A stretch of DNA of 64,000 nt, from NCBI GenBank assembly GCA_035236585.1, contig CP141127.1, positions 63,221,495 through 63,285,494 on the forward strand, given 5' to 3'. The notes beneath the pieces are model-generated. The model was not told the origin of the DNA. It saw nothing but the letters and a program-made list of their open reading frames with translations, and ran no database searches. Origin of the DNA: Warburgia ugandensis (taxonomy: Eukaryota > Streptophyta > Magnoliopsida > Canellales > Canellaceae). Shown here piece after piece: positions 36,710 to 48,904 of the stretch (positions within the stretch are counted from its first letter, which is position 1; each line of letters begins with the position of its first letter). Position numbers and translations under genes: made by a program.

Positions 36710-37799
36710 ATGGGCTAAGAAAACTGGGTTATTTAGCAGTAGTAGTAACCTTTTCAACCTTTAGTTAGCCATGGACGACTTAGCATTTGCCTTGAAGAAC
36801 TCTTGTTCACAAGTTCAAGTCACTAGTTTTCCCTTTGCCAGAGATCAGATTTTGCAGTGTGTGACAATTATTTTCTTTGTAACACAAAATAATAATAATA
36901 ATCTTTTTTCTTCTTTTTATTTGTTTTATTTATTAATGAAAGTAGTAGTAATAACCTAAGAAAAACAATCTATTTCTTCTTTGAACAGTAGAGATACACT
37001 CATGCAGAGTCTCAAACCCTAATCACCAAGGTAAGAGAATCCTTGTGCCACTGCACCTTCTAGCATATTTGTAAAAAGATTTCAATTAAATGTAAATAGC
37101 TGCTATTTCTTTTTCAATTCATTGCCACAGCTGCCCATGATTCCCTGGTACAGATCTCAGACAAAAACCCCACATGGAGGACCTCCGAGTGCAATGTCCC
37201 ATTTTCTACATTGGCCTGCATGGAAAGCTTCTTTTTTTTTCTTCCCGAAAGTGAGACACATACCCACCCATGCACACATGGAAAGCAACTATGATGAACG
37301 GTTAGTAGTCAACACTGTATATTGGAGTTCCTATACATCATTGCAGGATGTTGAGAAATAAACTGAGGTCAATGTCCATCACTGCAAAGGTCACTTCAGC
37401 CCCTCTGCTTACCTGCCTGACCACACATTCAAGATGTAGAGGTACCTTCTGTAAACAGACCGTGGAGTCCAATACGTGTTATTATGTGCAGAGGAAGGCT
37501 TTGCCCCGCTGCGCTTTACCGATGAGGTTCCCCCGCTTTGAAAAAGCCATATCAATTCTCCGGCCCTGGAAGAGCACCAAATCATTTCTATAATTTAGTC
37601 AGTCATTATCTATAATAAAGAATTTCAAAGCAAACTACTTAGAATTTATTATTTAAATTTCTAAATTTACTTCAAATCTCCCCAATAAAAATAAAAGAGC
37701 CACCTCAGATCTCCAAATAAGTGTAACAAAAAAGGGTGCATAGTTGTCTGTGACCAACTATGGCAGATAACTTTCGGCGGTAATATAGTCAGTTTAATC

Positions 37800-38003
37800 A
37801 TGCATCATCATCATCAAGACCTTATCCTAATTAAGGGTTGGCTACATAAATCTTATTCCTCCATTCCTTTCTATTACGTACCATGGTTTCATTTAGTCCT
37901 AAAATTTTAAAATTTTTCTTCACTACTTCTATCCACATTCTTTTGGGCTTTTTCCTTGTCCTTTTAAAACCTTTTATTTGTATTGCATCACTTCTTCTAA
38001 CTG
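37800..38003 (-). mobile_element. RTE-type LINE 3' end (5'-truncated)
   Basis: The minus strand has one frame of about 54 codons reading KPKRMWIEVVKKNF, then GLNETMVRNRKEWRNKIYV, ANP and a stop. This is the C-terminal signature of plant RTE reverse-transcriptase ORFs. It ends in (GAT)n repeats, seen on plus as catcatcatcatc at 37802, the usual RTE 3' terminus. Only the last 200 bp are present, as expected of target-primed insertion with strong 5' truncation. Confidence 0.8.
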
Positions 38004-38949
38004 ATTATATGTACACATGCATGCACACAAAAACCTGAATAATTCAGCAGAATGCAACGACAATTGTTTTGGAAAGAATATAATTTGAATCTAAAATTCC
38101 CCGTCCCCGATTGGGCAGCATTTTTTATGTGTGGATATGGTTTCGGCATGTACACTTTCTTAACGAAAACAAAAAGATCGGCACATGCATGGGTTAGGGA
38201 ACATGATGCATGTGAAAATATGTCCGACGACTAATGTATGGCGATCCTCACACATAACTTATTTGACTACTTCAAAATTATGTAATATTCTTGTTCACCA
38301 TATGTAACTCTGCGAAAGCTAGCGATGGTGGTCCATTCTGTTAATCCGAATGGTACCGTAAGTCCCTAGCCCTGCTGTTAATATTATCTCGATTGGATGA
38401 TCAGGTTACTACCACACATCAAGTTTGTCTTGGTTTTCACCAAAATATATATCCCAACTCTAAGTTTTGTTGGAATAGAAGAAGTGGATCGAGCTCTTCA
38501 TGGTCTACAGGTTAAATTGTCTTGATTACTCACGCATATTTCCACGTAGGCTGTTGATCGTTGTTGGGCCAAATCCCAATAGTCAATAGCTATATAATTT
38601 AAGCTCAGAAATTAAATTCTTTGTGTAGGGTCCTGCTGCAGATCATATTAACAGAATGGAGTAACCCGCCTATTATTTTGATTAGAATGTTTACTTTGTA
38701 ATGTACTATTCCGGAGTTTGGTTCCTAGAATGAAAGGCACCCTACAAGGAGGACCTTTGCAGGTAAATTTTGTTCCCAGAGGTAAATATTGTTCTCTTCG
38801 CCAAAAAAATTATCCGACTATATGCGTAATTTTGTTAAACAGCAAGGGTTGAATAATGGTGAAGGGCAGCTGCATATACGTGTTCTGATGATAATGAATG
38901 TCACGTACTATCAAATTTGTCAAACAAATAACCCCACTTATACTTTTAG

Positions 38950-39034
38950 CCGACAAGGGGTTTTATCAGTGAAATGTCACGAAAAACAACTAGACTCATT
39001 GATTTAAGTTACCATTGATAAAACCCCTTGTCGG
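38950..39034. repeat. Perfect 19-bp inverted repeat (hairpin-forming)
   Basis: CCGACAAGGGGTTTTATCA at 38950-38968 is mirrored by TGATAAAACCCCTTGTCGG at 39016-39034, with a 47-bp spacer. A partial third copy, gttttatcagtgcaat, lies at 39072. The layout recalls subterminal repeats of CACTA-type transposons, but no CACTA terminus was found next to it. Confidence 0.85.
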
Positions 39035-39670
39035 TTTTAACAGATAAAACAACTAAGACCAGACTTATTTGTTTTATCAGTGCAATAACTTTAGAATATA
39101 TACATTTAATTATTAATTAACTTCAAATTTTTCTTTATTTTGTTTTAACCTTGTTAAAATGTAAGTTTAAAATAGAGTAAAAGGTATCAACACCCCCTCA
39201 ATAGCACTACTATAACTATTGCCTTTTAATCAAATGGACCCCTTCCATAAAAAAACCTAACAAAAGTACACTTTGAGGCCTACCAGCTATTATTTTGTTA
39301 GATTTTAATTTTTTTTGGTGATTTATTGAAAATTAATCCAATATCCTCTGGAAAATATAACATATCCAAAATTCCAATCAAACTAGCATAGGAATTCCAA
39401 TTGAATGAAAGGATCTCAAATTCATATTGGTCCCCAACCTTTTTTGCCGAACAAATTTATAGTGGCAACAACGAAGGAATAGAAAGAGAGGTGTACTAAA
39501 TTCTTCCTCAGTTTTTAGATGGCTATTATCATGTTGGGATATCCACTACAAATCAAACCTTGCTTCTAAAGTGACATTGAATTTCTAACTTAGAACAATT
39601 GAACAAAGGCTTCAATGGTTGGAAACATACAAACCAAGATTAGTTAGTATAGTAAGAACAATTTTAGGAT

Positions 39671-39675
39671 AGAGG
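39671..39675 (+). repeat. Target-site duplication of solo LTR (left)
   Basis: AGAGG, identical to 41691-41695. Confidence 0.9.
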
Positions 39676-40771
39676 TGTTGATTGTTTAACCGCAAGTGCA
39701 CGGGCTATTGTAGTGTATCTTATGCAAGTACGGGTCGATCCCATGAGGACTTGATTTAAAAAGTAGGAATTTCAATAAAATTTAATTATGTAAAATTTTA
39801 AAAAAATTACTCAAAATTACTGGAATTATTGAAATGAGAATCAATTTTCAGATCTAATCAACTTCTCAAAAATACAAAATTTCCAGTTCCGAAATAAAAC
39901 AAATAAAATCAAATAACAAGAAAAAACTTCTTTCCTAGATCAATCTTGATCAAAATCTTCACTTCTGGTCTTCTAAAAGCTGATTCACCTTGACAGATAT
40001 CTTCAACACGTTCTTGATTAGTGATCCACCGGTCGGATTTGTCAGATTCATCAAAATCAAAGAGATCTGGGCTAATTTGTCTTTTCAAGATTTGGACGGT
40101 TCAGATTGATTGATGAATTTCAGATCACAGATTGGATTTATTGATTATGTCTAGGGATGTCCTAAGAATGAACCCGTAAAATTCATTTGAAATTTGAGAA
40201 GAAACGAAGGAAAAATTGAAGATTTGGTTTGATTAAGGCTAACCGGTTGATTGGGTTAAGCCTTAATTGATCTGGTAGAGAAGGCAGTTCTTGGATAAGA
40301 AAAACGCAGATAAAACAAAACCGGAATAGCACGGGACACAGATGGAATTAACGAGAAAGAATAGATTTATAATTTCGTTAAATGGGCAAGGGCAGAACTG
40401 GAATTAAACTAAAAATCTGGTTTTTAAGAAAAAACCAGACTAACCCAATGAAGAAGGGGAGCTGGAGGAGAAGGGAAAAAGGGAGAAGAGAAAGAAGAGA
40501 GAGGAGATGGGGAAGGGAAAGGAGTGAAAACTTGACTTGGGTTTTCGTTCCTCAACTGGCCAGGGACAGAAATGGAGGAGAATTGGGGTGGAGCAAAGCA
40601 AACTAGGGAACTGGGTGGAGCGGTTCTGGGCCGACGTAGGTACTGGAGGAGATGGTATTGCCTGGAAATTAGCCAGAGAAAGGGGGTTGATGCTGGAGCA
40701 TTGAAGGAGAAGATGGGACGGGCTGGCATAGGTCTGCTCGGCCGGAGATAAGAGAGAAACAAAGATGGTGA

Positions 40772-40894
<123 letters not shown>

Positions 40895-41185
40895 GAGAAG
40901 GGAGAAGTGGGAGAATGGGAAGTGGTTTGTGCGTTGAAAATAGGTTGGCTCCCCTCCCTCTTGTTTTAGGAAGTGGTTTAGAAGAGGTGGATAAAGGGAG
41001 AAGAGGAAGGTGGTTAAGATGGAAAGGCAAGGGGATGGGAAAGAAAAGAGAGAAGGAGGAAGGAGAGAGAATGAGGAAAGAGAGTGGTGGATAGGAAAGT
41101 TGTGGGTACGTGAGAATGAGGAAGGGAAAAAGAGAGAAGAAATAAGGAAAAAAGGAGAAAAATAAGGAAGGAAAGAGGGAGTGGG

Positions 41186-41286
<101 letters not shown>

Positions 41287-41352
41287 AAAATTAATGCTAA
41301 TTTGAGTCCCCTCTCTTGACTTTGGAAACTCTTACAGAATTGCAAGTTGCCC

Positions 41353-41359
41353 TTTTTAT
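41353..41359 (-). promoter_or_regulatory. TATA-like box of the solo LTR
   Basis: The minus strand reads GGCATAAAAAGGGC, at the position equivalent to the TATA box of the LARD-like LTR. Confidence 0.45.
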
Positions 41360-41690
41360 GCCATGATTTCCACTTGAGCTCAATTATCGTTTAGGAAACT
41401 ATCCCATCCATCTTTATGGTTGATCTGCACCGTTAACTTTTAATCGTAGCCGTCCGTACGTCCTTTGGTTGATCTGCAAAAGAAAAGACTAAATTAGAAT
41501 CATTTGAACCTTACATTAGTCATCTAATGAGCTCTAATGATCATCTGACCGTTGATTTTGAAAAAATAAGATTTGGATGGTCAATTGGAGTTAAATTCAA
41601 AATCAAGCTAAGTTTTGTAAAATTGAACGGTTAGATGATCTAATTGAATGCTAAATTAGGGTTATTTTGACCAAAATTGAACACTTAACA

Positions 41691-41695
41691 AGAGG
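41691..41695 (+). repeat. Target-site duplication of solo LTR (right)
   Basis: AGAGG, identical to the left flank. Confidence 0.9.
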
Positions 41696-43275
41696 AGATT
41701 ACATGGATGGACCTGATCATTAGTCAATGGAAAGGTGGAGTTAGTGCAAGAAAAGGAGAAAAAAAGAAGGTAAAATGCTTGATGGAAGCTCGAAATTCTA
41801 TATAGTTAAAGAAAATAACATGGATTATAGAAACCCAATTAGTAAGTCTCCATATAAAGACTCATCACAACAACCAAATAGCTGAAAATCCTTTACTTAT
41901 AGTAAAAAACAATTGAAGTAAGGATAAACTCCAGATTTAGAAGTACTTTGAAATCAAATCAAACAACACCCTCCACCAAAAGGACACAAAAAGCATCTAC
42001 TAATAAGTCACTTGACATGGAATTCTACATTTAAAATTTTGAATCTATCAACAAACAAGTCATTTGAACTCATTATATTTTGATGCAACAAAATTAGGAC
42101 TCCTTGGCAGGCATATTACTCAATTCACCTCCCCATTATGTTGATTTCCTTTATTGCCTAAATCTATAAAACAAAGAAATAAACTAGAAAACCCATTTTT
42201 ACATTTTATTTATGAATTGTAGAATTGAGGATTTTGGGATTAGGGTTCACTAACCATGGGTTTTGTAGTGAACTCAAAGTCACTACTACTTAAGTCATCA
42301 GAGTCGCTCGATGAGGGAGTTGGGAATATTTGCCCACATAACCCAAAATTTATCATACATTTGTGTAATATATAAGATTGATTAATATGTCAATTATATC
42401 TTATGGATATTAAAGCTGTGTTTAATAAATGTTACACTTATTGGTTAGTCATGAAATGTTAACCAAAACCTCAAGAAACATTGCAAGAGTTTGTCAATGT
42501 GCTAGAGATCACATGAGGAGTAAAAATAGAATTTTGGATCCTTGTAAACCTAAAATTGTCCTTGGGTGAGAATTGGACTGGGAATCCAAATTTGGAAAGA
42601 CTTGTTAAATGTAATGCAACCAATAAGATTGAAGATGACATTTCCCAATCATCTATGGAGAGATTCAAAGCATACATGAAAGTGTTTCTTGACATTGGAT
42701 ATGATCTTAACATGTCAAAACATTGGACCATATGATAGAAAACTTGGTTATATTATTTCTCTCTTTAAAATTGTCCATTAGTAGGGCCCACATATATGGG
42801 GGGGCACCTTATTATGCTAGTTGCTTCTGTAATAGGTTAGTCAAAGGTTGACTAAAGTTACTAAATTTGATTAAGTAGATAGTACTCACTTAGACTGGTT
42901 TACCCATAATTAGGAAACCTAAAAAATCACAGCATAACTTGTTGTAGTAAGAATTAGAAAATCAAATCAATTAAAGAGACAGTCAAAGTAGTTTTTCAGT
43001 ATTGTGATACCAAAAGAAACCTAATGAAGAGGTTCCTTGGAGGAAACTCAACCTAACTTAACATATATCTAAGAGGGTTGCCACTTATAGATAGGGATTT
43101 TTAGAGGAAAAATACTAAGCTATTCTAAGTGCAAAAATTGCCTCCTTGAGTGCTCTCTAGTTGGTACAAAACTCTTCTAGTTCTACTTGTTTTATCCTCT
43201 AATAGGAGCTACCTCTACTTTAAGGAGAAGATCGTACTTATGGAAAAATCTTGGGATCACAATAAGGTGGGTAGG
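41696..43275. other. Unassigned region
   Basis: No gene or repeat was recognised. 42740-43190 has a layout suggestive of an old copia-like LTR (short stem-like words, a TATA-like tatctaag..cttatagatag), but no partner repeat or primer site was found. Confidence 0.35.
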
Positions 43276-46074
43276 TGATGAGTGTTCAATTTTGTGTAAA
43301 AAGTACCCAATTAGTGGCCCATGTGCTATAAGTTTGATAATTTTAGGTCCAGAGGCTAATCTAGAGTAAGTATGTGAATGATCATATTTTTCTAGGATTT
43401 ACCTAGGTTTTTAAATCTTTGTAAGAATCAATGTGATGATCCGATGGCTCAGATCGATCAAGATCAAGATCAAGGATCAAGATCAAATTGGAGGACCTAG
43501 ACCTACGTTTTAACAATTTCAAGTTCTAACAAAAGTCAAGACCATCTCAAGTTTAGATCAAGGATCCAAGGAAGCAATTGGAATTTCCAAAGATGACTAA
43601 AATGGGCTCATGTACAAGCCATGCACTTTTCACCACCTTTGCATGGGAGCCATGTAAGCCACCTAGCCATGCTAAAAGGTGACAAGCTAAGTGAGTTATA
43701 AAGTCAAGCATACAAGCCAAGCCAAGGGAATTAGCCAGCTAAACAATTGAGTAAATGAGCCATTGAAATGAGCCATACACATGGAGTGTCATGATTGAAG
43801 GAAGAATTATAAGCAATTATCTATGCCACAATTGGGATTTTCCAAAGATAATTAGCAATAATTAGAAGGAGATTATCAAAGCATGCACATGTGGTTCAAT
43901 AGGAGAAGAGCCCCGCCTCTTTCCTTCTCATTCCTTCCCTTTTTTTCTCTTTGCCTTCCTTCTCTCTTTATATCTCTCTCACTCTTTATGATTTCCACAG
44001 ATAGGAAGGGGTTCCACGCCCAACTCCTACAAAATAAGGTCCTCCTTCAACACCTTATCTCCCTTCCACTCCTCCCACCTCTTAGTTCTCTTAGGTGGCC
44101 AATCTCTCCATGCCACCTATATTCATCTTCTAACCTCCTTCTTTCCTCTTCCATCTCACCTAACACCTCACCACCTCCTTAGGGTTTTCTAGGCATAGGA
44201 GAGAGGTGGAAGTCCCCTGCCCTAAAAAGTAGGTGCCTCCCACTTTAAGATGGCCTACATCACCTTCACCTTCTAAAAGCTTCCAATCTTATCCTTCTTT
44301 CCAAACCTTAGCCTCTCTCTTTCCTTCCCTAAGTAAATCACTTTCTAAAACTTATGCAATGCATTCATCAGAGGTCCATTCCTATGGTATTCTAAGGTTT
44401 TCTCCTCTTAAAAATTTCCAATGATTTTTACCTTTTAAAGATCATATCTAATTTGAAAAGTGAATAAAAGACCTATCACCAAATCCTTCCCATTCCCTTA
44501 GGATAGATCTTAAAGTTAGAAAGAGGGATACACTATCTATATAACCACCTATTAGAGTTCCACACAAGGGGGTGGATCATAGAAGAGAGGGAGGGATGCC
44601 TAACTCCCAAAAAATTAGGCATCTCCATCTTTTTCCTTCTTCCCAAGAGTTCAACTTATACTCCATGGCAGTAGCTGTTCTTCCCAAACTCTCCACATCT
44701 TCTTTAGCTTTTTGCTCTCTAATTTTTAGTTTGTTCAAGATTAGTTTCCATCTTTCATTTTCCTTGCTTCCATTATTGTTTCTGCTTGTGTTTTGGTTCT
44801 AGTTTCATGCATGAGATCCATCTTTATTTGTTTTTAGTTTTTCATCCCTTTTCCTAGTACTCTATGCTTGTTTCTTCTAGATCCAAGGTCTCCTTTCTCT
44901 TGCAATGATAGTCAAGAGAAATGCTTCCTTCAATCTCCTTGCTTTCCCTTCCTTCTACTCTCTTATTCTTGCCTTGTCCTAGATCTATATTTGGTGATTT
45001 CGTTCCCAACTCTCTTGCTTTTAATCATTTGTAGTCTCTTTTAGGTTACAAGCATGATACTTTGTAAGGTTGGATTTGGATCATTAGATTAGAATGAGGG
45101 TATTTTGGGTTGAGATTTTCTCATTAGAAGAGTGTGCACAACTCTTTCTATACATGTATATGCGCACTATTTTGTATGAGAACCAATTCAATAAAGTTTA
45201 TATTTTGTGCTTACTTTTTCGTGCTGGTTGCTAATGCTTGAAGTTTGGTTGATTCTTGATTGTATACCATGCTTTCTCACTTAGTTCATGCACTTAACAT
45301 TTAAGTAATTATGAGCACCATTCAGTCGATCTTTCATGTCTTAGTTTCCTTTAAATTACATGCACATATTTCATGTATTATTCATGCACTTTAGTTTAGT
45401 TATTTCATGTAGTATTTTAAGATAGATTTCATGTGCACCCTTCTTTATTCCATATAGGAAGTCTTCCCAAAATCATATGCATAATTCTTTAGTTCAAGCA
45501 TTCCATGCTAGCTTAGTTGCAGCATAGATTAATGCATATTTTGTTTAATTTTCAATACTCATTTTGCATTGTAGTTTATGTCTTACTTTTTAGGACAACA
45601 ACAGCAAAAGGCTAGGATTCACGCATACCATAAACATTTCAATTTATGCACCATAAGTTTACTTAGGTTCCATTCATCTCACCTTGTTTCATCCACATTC
45701 TTTTGCATAATATTCCTTAGTTTTGCATGTGTAGTTTAGCTCATTTGATATTAAGGTTTATTTACTTAGTTATCTAAGTTCATTACATCTTTAGAATAAT
45801 TTTATGAAGCTCTAATTTCACTTTTTAGAAAACTTTCTAATTGTAGTTTTAGGAAAGTGCTATTTTTAGAAAGTGCGTTTTAGGAAAGTTTCTAAATTTA
45901 GCTTGCTAATTCACTCCTTAGTTTAGGATAAAAACCAACTTTATTTGGCTAGATTAAATAATTAAAATAAAGGTCCATCTAACACACAAACTGTGATATC
46001 GTCGTGGGATCGACTTCAGTCCAATACATCTATGGCAATTGATTCATGCACTTGCGAGTAAATTAAAACATACA
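43276..46074 (+). mobile_element. Large LTR (~2.8 kb) of the second family, solo-like
   Basis: It begins TGATGAGTGTTCAATTTTG, collinear with 2977-4450, and ends in the LTR-terminus block gtgggatcgactt, then gcacttgcgagt, and an ACA tip near 46070-46074. No primer site follows and no polypurine tract precedes. The five bases before it (GTAGG) do not recur after it, so one edge may be truncated or the site rearranged. The pyrimidine-rich centre (43900-44820) gives Ser/Leu/Pro-rich open frames that are not genes. Confidence 0.65.
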
Positions 46075-48904
46075 CCAATGGGTTCAAGAGTTGTTTCATA
46101 CATCTAAAAGATAAGTTCTTGGCCATTCATCTCTAATAAAACTAGGTTTATCATCAAATATGAAGTAGTAATTTAGGTTAAATAATATTAAGAATAAATT
46201 TTATTCCAAGTTTTACTTAATGAAAAATTTATTCAATCACATCATAGTTTCATCTTAACCCTTGAAAATAAAATTTACCTACTCATATTGAAAATTAAAT
46301 CTTTAAAAATATAGAACCAACAATTATTTTATTTCACCGATTAAAGATTATATAAATTTAATAATTTTAACTACTAATTAAAAATTCAATTAAGCTACAA
46401 AATAAATAAATAAATAGCTAAATAATTTGCATTAATTAGCATCAAGATTACAATGGTTTCAAAGAAAATATAATAGTATAAAAAAACAAATATATGATAA
46501 AGAGAAAATTCACCGAATTGTTGATGTGTCATTCAACAAAAATCATTTCAATATTTCCTTCTCGTACTACCATCGAACTTTCTTCCTCTAATCAATACCT
46601 TATTATTATTGTTCTACTCAATAAGAGCATAGAATGTTTTCCAACATCCAAGAGAACTTTTACACCAAAAATAAGTATATGCATGTAAATCTGATAGAAA
46701 TTGCATGTAAACTAGAGACGAAAAAGAGCTAAAAAAAGAGCATGTTTTCTATCTAATCTTGTTGAGATAATTATATGAGAATGTAAGAATAATACGATGA
46801 TGTAGGAGCATGAAAATAAAATGGATATAAGTTGTGAAAATTTTTAGAAAAATCCAATAAAATATAGATGGAGAATAAATGTGCAAAACATGGTGTACTC
46901 TAGTTTAAGATTGGATGATGAAAAAAATAACTATATATGGAAATTTTGGATGAAAATTTGTTGAGTCATAAGGTATAGAATTAAGTTATAAGAACATCAA
47001 TTTTAAGGTGATTTGAGGAGTAGAAAATTTTATAAAAATAAAATAGTAGAAAGGGGTAAAACTATGTAAGCAATAGGGGATGGATAGGAGTTATGGAATG
47101 AGTTTTGAGCTGAGATTTGGTAGTGGAATAGGGTATTATATGGAGTTTTAGGGCATGAAATCATGTATAGGTGGTATAGAAAAATACAATAAAATAAAAT
47201 AAAGGATGGAAGACTAGTGTGTAATAGAAGAGTGAATGGAAGAAAATTCAAGGAACTCAATGTTTCTCCATAGAACACACACTAACCTTGGGAAATTTTC
47301 TTCTCTTCTTCTCCAAAGATCCCAAGCCTATCCTTTCTTCAGATTTTGTGTTGATCCCCCTAGAGGAATGAGTGTTTCTCCTCCTTTTTCTTTTTTTCTT
47401 TTTATAAGGAGAATGCCCTATTATTTAGATTTGGAAGCCCTAGGGAATGGATGGTGGAGATCATGTGGGTTAAAGGAAGAATGGATGGTGTATACTTAAG
47501 CAAATAAAAGAGATTATAAAGAGGGGGAGGCATGGAATCCATGGGGATATGGATGCAGGTGAGAAGGAAGGGGACAGGTGGAAAGAAGGAAATATAGGAA
47601 AATGGGAAGAAGAATAGGGTAGGGGATGAAAGAGGATAGGAAGGATGGAAGAAAATCTAGGAAAATATGTGAGAATGGGAAGGAAATGTGGTGGGAGGTG
47701 TGGAATGGATTTTTGCTTGTGTTGATGTTCAGAAATCTAAGATGAATCCAAGTCATTTGATTAAAATGAGTAATGAAGATCTTTCCTATTTAGAATTTTG
47801 ATTTGACTTTTCAATAAGGGTAAGGTGGCTAGGGTTTCATATTTTATTACTCTTTTTCTCTTTCATTGGATCTTGCTAGGATGGATGGATGAGACTTTCT
47901 TGAATTCTCCTATAAAAAAGGAATTGTTTTTATGGTTGATTCCTTCTTATCCATCATATTGGCATTCTCTAGATTGAATAGCTAAGATTTCATTGTAGTT
48001 TTCTTATCCAAATTGATTTCGTTCCTTTATTCTCTCCTTAGACCAATATTTTTATTTTTAAACAATGAAATTAAAGTAAAAAACATATTTTGCACCACTT
48101 AAAAACACATTTTGGTCTCCTTAAAAACTGGTTGGCAGCCCATTGAAATTTTTTCTCTCATGCATGAATGCTTTCTATTGGTCAATCCTAACTTAAATTA
48201 CTTCTCATTATTTTCTTTGTGATGGTCTTAGATGTGAATTTGTCTCAGCCATTCTTTCTTGAAATTCTAGGATGAAAACTGAAGTAGATTTGTCATTTTT
48301 GTCTGTCTCTTCATCTCCTTCTTTTACCCCACCAATATTACTCATACCTTCATGTATTCTACGTGGATTTAAATGGGATGCAGCACCTTGTCATGAAAAA
48401 TTCATGGTACACATGTAGGTAGTCGCCATTCTAAAGTGCAAAGGGAAAAAGTTTGGGTTTTTAGTCTTTGATGGACCCCAAATTAAGTGTGATTCACATG
48501 TATGCCTCCTTTAATGTGTGTGGCTCTTAATATTTACTTAGAAGTTCCCAAAAGGTTGTGGAATGCATGCTTGCATGGAAATTTTGCTACCTTATGTAAA
48601 TATCACCTCTTTTGCACAAATGAAGTTTGACGATGCTTCTACAGTTTCTAACTGTGTTGAAAATGATAACCACACTCACTCTGCATTATGATCTTTCAAA
48701 GTTCATTAATTTGATAGGTGGGTGCATATTGATGCTTGTACTCTATATTATCCATATTTTAGGGTTTGGAGTCCAAAAAATACCCTTTTTTACAACTGTA
48801 CCCAAAATTTGCAAAATGTAAAAATAACCCTAATTAGTGATCTTTATAATAAAACAAGGACTAAAACACACTAAATATGGACGTATTCTATATAATAATT
48901 CTAT
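46075..48904. other. AT-rich then purine-rich region, possibly a divergent LTR
   Basis: Because a Tat-like tail in minus orientation starts at about 48905, its 3' LTR should lie here. The overall make-up (AT-rich, then purine-rich at 47040-47730) fits, but the diagnostic LTR terminus was not found, so the boundary is unresolved. No gene was recognised. Confidence 0.35.

Larger units (their letters stand above)
36714..39670. other. Mostly unassigned region with an RTE end and an inverted repeat
   Basis: No host gene was recognised; the open frames at 36771-38234 and 38789-39007 have no similarity I can name. Contents that can be named are listed separately: a LINE 3' end at 37800-38003 and a 19-bp inverted repeat at 38950-39034. 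39120-39660 is AT-rich with nothing assignable. Confidence 0.4.

Noticed and set aside
42740..43190. Possible copia-type LTR
   Set aside because: No second copy, primer site or polypurine tract found; cannot be supported.
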